From Marisa cornuarietis (Eukaryota; Mollusca; Gastropoda; Architaenioglossa; Ampullariidae): a DNA stretch of 64,000 nucleotides. The notes under the pieces are model-generated. The model saw only the letters and a list, made by a program, of their open reading frames with translations, was not told the origin of the DNA and did not search any database. Shown here piece by piece: positions 34,808 to 46,655 of the stretch; the first letter of the stretch is position 1; every line of letters begins with the position of its first letter. The stretch is from contig SMMW01000575.1 of assembly GCA_004794655.1 (NCBI GenBank), positions 15,022,501-15,086,500 on the forward strand, read 5' to 3'. A program made the translations under genes and the position numbers.

Positions 34808-35671
34808 GGAACAGCTTTCTAATAGGTGGTTTTGCGACGCCATAACAAAAATGGCTTACCTGTAGGCGGAGCTATGCAAATTAGTGACGTCACTATTACG
34901 TCACTCATCTTCTGCTCTCTCTCATCGCTAAACTCCCCTGATATCGTCTCCTTCATCTTCTTCAAATCCTTTCTCCAATTATTCCGAGAAATAATATCCA
35001 GAAATGAACAAAATTTGTCCTGAAGTGGCCTTCCCCATCTTCTTCGAATCCTTCCTCCAATTATTCGGAGAAATAATATCCAGAAATGAACCAAATTTTT
35101 CCTGAAGTCACCTTCCCCATCTTCTTCAATCCTTCCTCCACTTTTTCCGAGAAATAATATCCAAAAATATACAGAATTTCTCCTTGTCACTTCTGCATCC
35201 ATTCTACACTTCTTTCTGCTATACTTTCCAGACTCTGCACCTCTCAACCTTTCCTTGAATTCCACAATTGCACCACAAATTTTCGCGAAATTTCCACGCA
35301 CACTCGCCATCTTCGATCCTCTCGAATTTCTATCGTCTGCTCACATCAAACCAAAACTTTCCGCGCTAAATATCACATGACTAAAACCAGCCAATAATTT
35401 AACGACTAAAACAAGCCAATAATTTAACACAACTCCATGTCAACCACGATCACGTCACTCGACCAGTCCTCAACATTTGTCCTCTACAATAAAACCTAAC
35501 CCTACCCCTAACCCAAACCCAAACCCTAACCCCACTTCATAAATCACACACAACACCAACCAATACCCACCCTCCCACCCCTCTCAAATATCGATCCTAC
35601 CCGCTCTCCCCTCCCACAAAATAGCACAGCCCACCGTGACCTAGTAAAACCACCTATATGAAAGTTCTGCC
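34808..35671 (+). mobile_element. Non-autonomous DNA transposon with telomere-like repeats (copy 1, 864 bp)
   Basis: The termini are inverted and imperfect: GGAACAGCTTTCTAATAGG at the left and the complement of GGCAGAACTTTCATATAGG at the right, followed on both sides by TGGTTTT. Inside are about 2.8 copies of an 87-bp tandem repeat (34950-35185) and a CCCTAA/CCCAAA telomere-like tract (35495-35537). It is homologous, in inverse orientation, to 40189-40738. No transposase is encoded; a 163-codon minus frame across the 87-bp repeats is incidental. No clear target duplication is visible at this copy. Confidence 0.82.
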
Positions 35672-36290
35672 TTTTATTAGAATATATATTAGAATTCAAA
35701 TATTACTTACTGTTTTCTTCTTATTTGCGGTTGTTGAAGTACAAATCCATGTCAAATTGAGTGACTGACATTAGACTCTAAAATGGCGCCTGACCAGATA
35801 AAACGTTCCCTACTTTATAATAAAACGAAAACTGTGATTGGCTGAACTGTTAACACAGTCAAGGAGACGGAAATCTGTATGGAATATTTCCAAAAGTTCC
35901 AGTAGTTTCCTCCCGTATGTATTCATTCATTTACGATCAGTGCGATGTGTTCTTTACGCTACCCCTACTTGCGGTCAGCGTAGGCCGCCTGTGGCCTACA
36001 CGCGCGCTCCAGGATAACCGCCGCTTACCATTGTGGACAGAATGGGTTAAAGAGAAACTAAGATTACCGGTGACAAATCGTTCTTTGTTCTTTTTTAAAC
36101 AAAGAGTCACTAGCTCGTAAATGTAGTTTATCTCTGGGCGAATACAGCTACGCAAGCAAAACCCTTAACTTATAATGGCGATGGTAGATTGGGTATTCCA
36201 CTACAGATAACTAACGAATGAAAAACAAATATCCAATGTTTTGCTCTAACTTGACGAAACTAAAATTTCTTAATAGAACCATAGCGACAG
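35672..36290. other. Intergenic sequence upstream of gene A
   Basis: Unique sequence with a short CpG-rich stretch (35970-36030). No repeat or gene recognised. Confidence 0.4.
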
Positions 36291-36295
36291 GATCC

Positions 36296-36478
36296 TAGAC
36301 AGCCAATCATCACCCTTGATGTGAGTGACATGAGGCGGGGGTGAGGAGAGTGAAACTTGTTGTTGTCGAGGTAGAGGGAGGGAAGGTAAGAGGTGGGACC
36401 GAAAGGCAGCAAGACAACATCGATCACGTCCCGTTGCTGTGATCAAAGAGTTCACCCATGTCTTCATCTTTTTTTTAG
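36296..36478 (+). promoter_or_regulatory. Gene A promoter block conserved with gene B (CCAAT box)
   Basis: AGCCAATCATCACCCTTGAT and the GA/GC-rich sequence after it align with the region upstream of gene B (62345-62195, minus). Both carry an inverted-context CCAAT box (AGCCAATCA / TAGCCAATCG) followed by a purine-rich tract and by CAAAGAGTTCACC. Conservation outside the coding exons suggests a shared core promoter. The transcription start is not determinable. Confidence 0.5.
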
Positions 36479-36629
36479 GACCGCTAAGTGGACATGGATA
36501 AAAGAGATCTGTACGACCCATGGAGTTAGTCTTTTCAGCGCCTGGAATCGGGTATTCATGTTCTTCACAATGTGAAACACTTAAAACTTATTCCTCGAAA
36601 TGTCTGCCATCCCGGCAATGTTGGTACAG
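36479..36629 (+). other. Gene A probable 5' non-coding exon
   Basis: Aligned with 62181-62055 of gene B. Both stretches begin after a T-run and AG and end at a donor: GGTACAG|gtgtat here, TACACAG|gtatat in B. Reading frames are not conserved between the copies, so the exon is untranslated. If the T-run AG is not used as an acceptor, the exon may extend further upstream into the CCAAT block. Confidence 0.5.
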
Positions 36630-37079
36630 GTGTATGCGCACCCTCGAATGCGCTCATGCTCATGCTCCCGCGCGCGCGTTGGCTATTTGTCTGTCTACGT
36701 CACCAATCAATTTGCAAAGGATGGATTTTGCTAGACGCGCTCCTGCCGACGCTCCGTGGGACACAACCACATAAAAAGGAAATCTCATCTAAATTATTAT
36801 TATTGTTGTTCTACACTTTTAAACGCGACCATAGCTAGTGAAAATATTTGAAGGTGAACTTTTTTTCTTCTCAACAAAGGTTAGTTTTATTCTATTTCAT
36901 CTGTGCTGACGACGACAGTATTTTGATTCTATGCTCCCAAGGAATATAATGGTTTCAGTAAATAAGGAAACTTTGTAAATTAGGACCAAACATTTTTATC
37001 GAGATATTTCCTGGCCTTTTCAAACTAACCCACAGTATGACGAAGTTGTACTTTACCTAATTTATTTATGATCTTATAG

Positions 37080-37386
37080 GACGGAGAACGCCAGACAACA
37101 ATGTACTTGCTATTGTCAGCGATTGTGTTCTTGTGTCTGACGCTTGGGTGCGATGCTGACGTCGGGTCTGTACAAGGAGCGACTTACCTACTCGCAAACA
37201 CTGGATATAAAGTCACAACCTACAAGGCCCATGTACATGCCAGGTCCAAGATTGACTGCATCAGAACATGTCGACGGCTTCCTTACTGCTCTTCTTTTGT
37301 CTTCGATAAATCGTCTGGTGATTGTTACCTGAATCCCAACATCACCTCCGGAGCTGACAGCTTTGTGCGCTTGTATGAAAATGCAG
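37080..37386 (+). CDS. Gene A exon 1 (signal peptide + PAN/Apple); CDS from 37101
   Basis: The acceptor ttatag at 37079 is followed by 21 bases of leader and the ATG at 37101. The leader and acceptor are conserved with gene B (61470). The signal peptide is MYLLLSAIVFLCLTLG; the PAN core is DCIRTCRRLPYCSSFVFD, with CYLNP after it. The donor is AATGCAG|gtaatg, phase 1. Confidence 0.9.
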
Positions 37387-40300
37387 GTAATGAAACCGGA
37401 CAGCCATTGTAATAATAATAATAATGATGATGATTAATATAGCGCTTTTCAAATGGTTTGCTTAGAGCGCTTTACATAAATAATATACAGACTGAATCAT
37501 CAACAAACATGCACCCATATTAGCATATAACGGGCATACTCACTTCTACAATACACACCCACCCTCTCATATACAAAGTAAATTACAGACACACGTTATG
37601 TACACCCATGGTCAGAGCAGGGGCACAGTAAAGTTTCCGTTGTGAAAAGATGCGATTTAAGTTTAGATTTAAAGATGGTAAAATAAACAACTTAATGTTT
37701 ATATGTGCCGCCACCTTCACCACTACTATTCCACTGATACTACGACTACAAATCTCAGCTGCAGCTGTTAGTTTAATTAACTGAGCTGATGTGCATCTAT
37801 GCAGACGGCATTCACTTTGAAAGCACAAGGAACTCTTTGTTTTGGGAGCATTATTATTTTCATGTCTGTGTGTTTATATTTTAAGCGCCTTGAGTCTGGC
37901 TAATGATGGAAAAAGGCGCTATACAAATGTTCTATTTATTTATTTATTGAAAAGAATCAGAGTGTCGAAAGCTGATGGATAATCCGTTTTAAGTTGATGT
38001 GGCTTGGTTGGAGAAAGACCTCTTTCAAAAAGTCTTTGTCTTGGCTAGTGACACTCGCAGAAACCTGGCGTCAAAAGATGAGCAGGCGTATAGATGAGAG
38101 TGAATTCTAAGAGGTAACTGAGGGCCAGTGCCAGAAACGGCAGAGTAAATCAAAGTGGAAAGTTTGTAGGCTACACGGTCCACGGGTGGCAGCAAGTGAA
38201 GAGAGTGAATGATAGGTGATATTTGTTCAGATCTAGATGATCTACAGACGAGGCGAGTATTGTATTCAGAGGGTTTTATTTGTAATCATTTAGCTCTAGA
38301 AATAATGTGTAAGAAAGCATTTTAATATGATCTGAAGGTTACCCATGAAAATCATTGAACTCAATAAATAAAAATGCATTATGTGCAAAATCTTGAATGA
38401 TATTTCCACCAAGGAGATGTACCTATGTAATTTTATGTGATTCTCATATGTTTTCTTCAGAACATTATGACAATAATTGGCTTTTGGGTTAGTTTGTTCT
38501 TAGTTTCAAAGTTCTTACCTGATTAAAGTTTAACTGCAAACTGTACATCACCTTTTATAAAAGCACAGCTATCTATACTTTCACTCTTCTTCTAGCTATA
38601 CTACTTTGACAAAAAAAAAAAAAAAAAATCTGAGGATGTTTCAGCTGACCGAAAATAAGCTCCTAGCCGCTCACATTGTTCATTCACTTGCTTATTTATT
38701 CATCTCTTAACTGGTATTAGACTACGATTGGTGATGCCGTTCTGCTGGGACTGGAAGTCGGGTGGGGTGAACGTGATAGACGCTGCATGTGAAAAGGCTG
38801 AACTTTTAGACCTGTCTTGATCGGTGATAAGCATGGTTCCAAGCTAATTTTTCACCGTCCACCTTAAAGTCAACCCACTCTAAGGTACCCTGAAGGACAG
38901 TACTAGAGTGTAGTGCGGGACCAACCTCGTCAGCTACAGATAAGATTTCACCGCCTTTATCTTTCGAGGATGGCGACCGTGCTCAGTACAAAGTCAATGT
39001 TTTTTTTGGTTCTATGTGGGATCGTCGTCGTTGTCGTCGTCGTCGTCGTCGGAGGAGGAGGAGGAGGACTGGTATTAGCAGATCAGCAACGAACCCTTCA
39101 TGAAACTACCAGTCCACTCCTTCACTTCTTCCTATTTTTATTTTGGCGTTGACCTCCATCTCCCTCCATGAGGCCTGGAAGGACGGTTTTAGACTACATG
39201 TTGCATCGGGCGATATGATCCAACCCGAGCAGCTTGCACCGTTTCACTATTGTTCCTGGTGGCGATCGTTCATCACGCGTTCTATGTAGGAGATTCGAAG
39301 CAGTTTTCTTAGCTTCCTTGATTAGTTTTTAGATATCTGCAGTCACATCTCACCACAGAACAGCAGGATGGAGACTACGAGAGACTTGTACACCCTGTAC
39401 AAGCCAGCAATCATTATCGAGTCTTAAGTCGGTTGTTTTCTTCGATTTGGAAAAGCTTCACTACGCAAAAGTGGTGGATAGATTAAACGCCAAAATTGGA
39501 AGTAAATTTGTTTCACTGAACTTGGTAAACTGTAATATATGACACTTACTAGAAACATCACAGAAGTGCAACTGTCAACAGCCCAGAAAGTGTTAGGGTG
39601 TCGATGGAGGAAAAAACGAGCCTGGGTGTCGATGGAGGAAAAAAACAAGCCTGGGTGTTGAACGGCATTCTAGATCTCTGTGAAAAAAAGAGCTCCTTGA
39701 ATAGAGAAGGGAAAACTCAAACCCAAAGCAGCTTCAATGGGCAGAAAGGCGTTGCTTGGTGGCTTGTTGTGACAAAAAGTCCTCCGTGTAAAGCTCGATG
39801 GAGTTTGGGGTAGACTTCCCTCTGGTCTTGTAGACGTTTTGTATCAGGAGGTAACAGGACTGTTCAGCTGTGATCGGTCCAGCTCTGTAACCGGCCTGTT
39901 CTTCTGCTAGCAGCTCGTCGTCAGTGATGTTAAATCGATTTTTATTGACCTTAGGATCACCTAACTTATCTCAAACTTTGACAATGGTGACATTGTGATA
40001 CCTGGTAGAGATGCCGAAGGGTAGTAGCTGAATCAGTGTCTACACTAGGGTCAAGCATAGCCAAGCTAGACTCTGGATTCAGCGGAGATCTCTAAGAAAA
40101 GACAGACAGACCTACACAGCGCAGGCGGAAGATTTGTAAAGGACGCCGACATCTTCTCTACCGAAGGGGGGTAGTAGTTGAAACCGTGGGCAGAACTTTC
40201 ATGTAGGGGGTCTGGCTACGTCATACGGCGGGCTATGCTATTTTGTGAGAGGGGAGAGCGGGTAGGATCGATGTTTGAGAGGGGTGTGAGGTTGGGCGTT

Positions 40301-43300
40301 GGTTGGTGTTGTGTGTGATTTATGAAGTAGGGTTAGGGTTATGGTTTGGGTTTGGGTTAGGGTTAGGGGTTTGGGTTATTGGTAGGGGTAGGGGTAGGGG
40401 TAGGTTATATTGTAGTGAGTTGAGCAGACGACAAATGCTTAGGACTGGTCGAGTGACGTCATGGTGATTGACATGGAGTTGTGTTAACTTTTGGCTGTGA
40501 GGTTGGGCGTTGGTTGATGTTGTGTGTGATTTTTATGAAGTAGGGTTAGGTTTATGGGTTTGGGTTAGGGGTAGGGTTAGGGTTAGGTTATATTGTATTG
40601 AATTGAGCAAACGACAAATGTTTTGGACTGGTCGAGTGATGTCATGGTGATTGACATGATTGACGTCACTATTTTGCATAGCTCCACCTCCAGGTAAGCC
40701 ATTTTTGTTATGGCGTCGCCCCCCAAGAAAGCTGTTCCAAACCGTGCTTACACTGGGAAGTAAGCTTAGCTAAGCTGAACTCCAAATCCAGCCTCAATCC
40801 GTGGCACAAGACGGACCTACACAGCGCCAATGGAAGATTCGCAACGGACGCTGACATCTTGTTTACCGAAGGGTAGTAGCTGAATCAGTGCCTACACTGA
40901 GGATCAAGCATAGCCAAGCTGGACTCAATATTCAGCGGAGATCTTTTAAACACTACAGACCTCCACAGCGGTAACTAAGGACGCTGAAACACTCCTGCCG
41001 AATGGCAGTGCTAAATCGGTATCTACACTAGCGATTGACTATAGCAAGCCTGATCTTCAAAGTCGTCATCTTCGGTCGTGGTTCTCTCGGATTATAATGT
41101 TCTAATTCGTCAGTTTGGGTGGACTTCTCCTGTGCTATCGTTCATCTTTCTTGAATATAATCCACCGATAATCAGTTCGAGAGACCTTCTGTGCAGATGA
41201 CTCATCTGCCTTGGATGTAACTTTGTGATCGTCAGTTCAGGTGGACTTCTATGCCGGCGAAGTGAACTTCCGTGTGTTGGATACTAATTCACCTGATTGT
41301 TCGTCCAGGATAACCCAACCGTCGGATCGACAAATCAGATGGGTGACATTGCCGGGGAGATTTAACTTTCTATCAGTTATTAGAAAGTTCTCTATTTCTT
41401 TTTCCATTTAATTTCTTCATTTTTCTTAAAACATTTAATGTGGAATGGTTAGGCAGGATTCTTTTTGTGTGAAAAAGGAAGAAGAGTGCCGCGAGCTTAG
41501 CTACATGTAGATGTACATTCAAGCTCGCAAACATTGATAAGTGCACTCTTCACGCAAACCGTTACAGCCCTATCAATACGTCGGAAGTGTGTGCATTAGG
41601 CGATTATTGAAGATCTTAGCAAGTCAAGTTTCGCTTTCAGTTCAAAAAGATTCAAAGCCAGTGAAGTGACAAAAAGGTGAATACGGACAAAAAAAGAGAT
41701 CCAGAATAGAAGTAAATTGATCAAATTCTTTATAATCAGCGGAATTCTGTGCATCATATTGTTTTCATTTTCAAGTTGTTTGCAGCTTTCAGTATTAGTG
41801 CTTTGCGTGCGAATTATGTTCACAGTTTTTCACGATTTGTTATGACAACGGCATAGTCATCAGTCACAAGCTCAGCAGGCAGGCATCGCTCATTACAGAC
41901 CTGACCTTGTGCTTTTAGTGTGCCCACTTTCTGACCTTTTTTTAAACAGGAATCGTTCAATATTGTCGTGTCTTTTTAACATCCGAGGAAATTCAGTCTT
42001 AACTAGAAATGAGAAATAAATAAGTGAGCGAAGAAGAATCCAGGAATCAGTAACACCTTTTTTTTCAAACACACAGTATATATTGTTTTTGTTTAACGCC
42101 GTGTCAGCAACTAAGGCTATATCACGGTGAGAAAAAGTATTCTTATTTAAAATGTTTTGGGACCAAAACCTCTCAAGTAATATAAATATGACATCGTAAA
42201 AATTAAGAAGCCACACAAAAAGCAGGAAACACATTTGAGAGGCGGGAACATGCACAAGGAGTGTTGTGGCCCAAAAAGCCACCTACATTCAAAAAACCAA
42301 AAACTATCAGGGCATAAAAAGCTTAAATCTTATGATAAAGCCCTATCCGCCTTAAAAAGGTAAAAATAGCTGCCGATGGGACGGACCTAAACAAAGAGAA
42401 CAAGGAGCCTGCAGTAAAAAACTGCCGGCGGATACTCTGGAGTCCAGGACAAGTAATTAAAACATGTACAACATTAAAAATTCCTTGACACCAAGGACAA
42501 ACTGGCGGTGGTTCACCTCGTAAAAGGTGCGACTGCGTGGCATAGGTGTGTCCTAGTCTTAGTCTGGAAAGAACTACCTCCTCCCGCCGTCTTTTCTCCG
42601 TTGGACTAGAGCTGCATGGATAGTGTGAATCTGAACCACAAAGGGGTGGTAAGAACGTTGGGAGAGAAGGGCTTGGAGAGCAGATAAAGAGTCTGAGATG
42701 ATCAGAAAGTTTTGCTCCGAAGAGCGGTGAACATGCTGCAAGGCTAGCAAGATAGCGTGAAGTTCCGCAGAGAAAATAGAGCAGCCATCCGCAAGTCGGG
42801 CAGAAGAGGCTTGTTGCGGCTGGCTGGACAGAACTGCTGCCACAGCTACAGGGCCACCGTTTGGAATTTTGGAGCCATCTGTAAAGACAGAACAGAATCC
42901 AGGAAATTCAGACAGAAGCTCTGGAAAGCGCTGGAGAAAGATGAGGTCACAAGTGTCACCTTTTTTGAAAGCTGAAAGATCTAGACGGATCTCTGGAACA
43001 GGAAGAGTCCAAGGAGGAGCTGGTAAGAGAGGGAGAGTCTCTACCTGCTGAATATCTACTCCGGCTGATTGTAGGTGAGGTGCAACACGGAGTGATACTG
43101 GTTTTTGCTCGTTGGTACGAATGGCATACAGGGCAGCACGCTGAGGTTCAAAAACAGCACTGTAAGCAGGGTTTTTAGGGTGAGCTTTTAGACGACAGAC
43201 ATAGGATAGAATGAGTTTCAAACGACGGAGAGAAAGTGTACAAACTTCTGCGTACAAACTTTGTACAGGAGTGGTGCGGAAGGCACCCAAACAGATGCGG

Positions 43301-46300
43301 AGCCCTTGATGATGAATAGGATCAAGAATTTTGAGATAGGACTCTCGAGCAGAGCCATAGATGATGGATCCATAGTCTAGCTTGGAGCGGACCAGGGCAC
43401 GATACAGGCGAAGCAGTAACGTGCGGTCCGCACCCCAGCTGACATGGCCAACTACTCTAAGAACGTTCAAGGCTTTCTGACATGATAGGCGTAACGATTT
43501 TATTTGAGAAAGAAAGGAAAGTTTTCGGTCAAAGATGCCCCCAAGAAATTTTACTTCCTGGACCACGTTCAGAACCTTGCCGTTGACAGTAATAGATGGG
43601 TTTGGAAACATGCCTCGTAGTTTACAAAAATGGATGCATACTGACTTCGTAGGAAAAAAATTTGAAACCATTTACTGTCACCCATTTCTGCACAGCGTTT
43701 ACGCACAGCTGAAGCCGGCGTTCGAGACACGTAGGGATCGGCCTTGGATGCAGAGAGCAAAGTCGTCTACATATAACGAGCCGCCAAACCTGAAAGGACA
43801 GATTTTAGAATGGAATCTATTTTAATGTTGAAAAGAGTATGTGATAGAATGCTGCCCTGTGGGACGCCCATTTCCTGTTCCTGAGGAGCAGACAGGATAG
43901 ATCCTATACGAACTCGAAAGAAACGTTGAGAAAGGAAGTTCTTGATGAAGAGAGGCATACGACCCCGGAAGCCAAGGGCGTGAAGGTCCAACAGGATACC
44001 TTGCTTCTAGGTAGTGTCGTAGGCCTTTTACAAGTCAAAGAAAACTCCTAACACATGCTCTTTACTTACAAAAGCATCTCTAACAAAAGTTTCAAAACGG
44101 ACCAGATGGTCCAGGGTGCTGCGGTATTGTCTAAAGCCACACTGCAGGTTGGAGAGGAGACCCTGGGACTCAAGCTGCAACGTAAGCCGGGCATTCACCA
44201 TGCGTTCTAAAGTTTTGCATAGACAGCTAGTGAGAGCGATAGGAAGGTAAGAGTTGGGATCAGAAGGATCCTTGCCAGGTTTTGGGATGGGCACCACGAC
44301 TGCCTCTCTCCACGAGGGAGGGAAACATCCGGACACCCAAATAAAGTTAAAGATGTTTAGAAGGAGAATGAGAGAGGCCTTTGGGAGATGAGTCAGCAGC
44401 TGATAAGAAATGTTGTCTGGGCCAGGTGCAGAAACCTTGCACTTCTGGAAGGCCCGCTGCAACTCATTAAGAGAGAAGGGTTCGTTGTATTGTTCAGAGT
44501 TATCGGAAGAAAAGTCGCAGCTAGAGGATTCCCGAAACAACTTCAGGCGCTGAAATTCCAGAGAATAGTTAGAAGAAGAGGAGTTTTGAGCAATGGTGGA
44601 TGCCAAGGAATTAGCAACATCTCGTGCCTCTGTGAGGACAGAGTCTCCAACCTGCAGGTGGCCTATTGAACCAGCCTGAAACCTTCCCGTAATTTTCCTC
44701 ACGGCTGCCCACACCTCCTGGGAGATGGTGCGGGAGGATAATGATGACACAAACCTTTGCCACGCAAGTTTTCTAATTTGTTTAAAAATAAAACGAGCTC
44801 GTGCTCTGCTGCGTTTAAAATTTAGCACATTTTCTGGAGTGGGGTTGCGGAGCTACATGTTAAAATAGGAAAGATTCACTGATTTTTCACGGTCGTTGAA
44901 GATACTTGGGTGATCTCTTACACCAGTGCTGGAACTCATTAAATCACTTCGCGAACTAAATGTGTACTTCTACTACTACTTGTCTTATTATATCCTCAGG
45001 TGACCTTGATGAAGTCGATAACAAAATAAGAGTTCATTATGTCCAGAAATAACAAGGGCAAGTGCTTGTAGATCTCCAAGACTATGGCAATCAAAACTCA
45101 ACAAATACCATGACACGTTACAGGTCTTCAAAATCTTTTGAGTTAAAGTTTAATTTATTCTTTGTAACCCCTTCTTTATGCAGCTTTGTGTGCACGGAAA
45201 GATATTTAAAAAGATCGAGAAATAACCCTGACTGAGTCCACCCCTCTAAGAGCAACTGATATCCAAAATTATTGTCAAACAATGACTAATGTTACAGACT
45301 CAAAATTTATTTTCGTGTAAATTATATACGTGACTTGAAGGTACTTTCAATACATTTTGTATAATTTAGTATGCATTTTGTATGCACCGAATTTCTTTAT
45401 CTCTATCAATAACTTGGATTTGACTGCCAGAAAAACACGTCTATGATGCTGCTAAGCCAACTCAAACAATTTCCTGTTTATTGCATTATCAACAGCGCCT
45501 GTATGTGATCTACAAACGGACTTCCCGCTGAATAACGGTACAGTGACACTTTGGAGGCAGTCACTTACAACGGCTGAAAGGGACGCCGTTTGCAACCAAG
45601 ATTTCATGGCAACTTCAGTGTCCGGGAGGATCACCATTCGCTGTACAGGCAATGGGCAGTGGGAGATGGACGGAGAATGCTTACAATACATCTTTCGAAA
45701 CCCGGTAATGTTTGGGGTTCCTGATGTTTGTCAACTTTTATTAAAGTTAACATCGAATCTAAAATACAAGATATTTATTTTGTGTTGCGTCATCACAATT
45801 TAAATGTAGACATTTAATTGTCCTTTCATGTCTGTGAATCACTTACTGCTGTATCAACATAAATTTTCTACTATAGTCTAGAAGAGGCAAAGTGTTTAAC
45901 TGAGTAATGCAACTTTTCACCAGTACTTAGGAAGGATTAAATGCTATATTATGAAGTTAATCAAACGTAGAGCCAGTGTCAATTACAGGAAAGATGTTCT
46001 GCCAGGTAACTAAGCTTCTCACCCCAAGTTGCTGCCGTGAAACTTGCTTATTAACCGAAGCAAGGTAACTCGCACATAGTGAGTCAAATCGATTTACCTC
46101 TAACCACTGTTTATTTCTTTTTTTAAAAATTATGTTATTTATTTTCTCTCTTTCTCTCTCACCCTCTCAATTATTCTTAATACCTTCTCTGGAATAGACC
46201 AGCATTAACAGCTTACTACTCGTTTTGAATTTGCCTGATCAAGGTTGATTATGTATGTTCGTATGCTGACGTGCGTGCGCACGTGTGTGAACGTATGCAT

Positions 46301-46605
46301 GCGATTTAAGCCTTTGCAAAAGTTCAAGATCCCAAGATCTGTACAAGAAGGCTGGGCGGTTTGTGTTGCAGGAATACCGACTGCAGACATCAGGCAAGAA
46401 TGACATTTGCAGTTAAACCTACCATGCATCTCAGTCACACTCTGAAATTATATCTGCCACTCTATGGTTGTCTGTTCCTTTGTCTGCTAGTCCATGTCAG
46501 TCTCTCTGTCAACATGTCTATCCACCCATTTGTTAGATCTCTGGTCTGTCTCCTTTTCTATTTGCGCACGTACGAGTGAACATGACCACTTTAATTTCTT
46601 TGTCA

Positions 46606-46655
<50 letters not shown>

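Noticed and set aside
34819..35310. 163-codon minus-strand open frame
   Set aside because: It is generated by the 87-bp tandem repeat inside the non-autonomous transposon; the repeated peptide follows the DNA repeat and it has no homologue.
35495..35537. Telomere (CCCTAA-like tract)
   Set aside because: It is short, degenerate and enclosed by the inverted ends of a mobile element, so it is not a chromosome end.
39018..39152. Short Val/Gly-rich open frame
   Set aside because: Product of (GTC)n(GGA)n triplet repeats.
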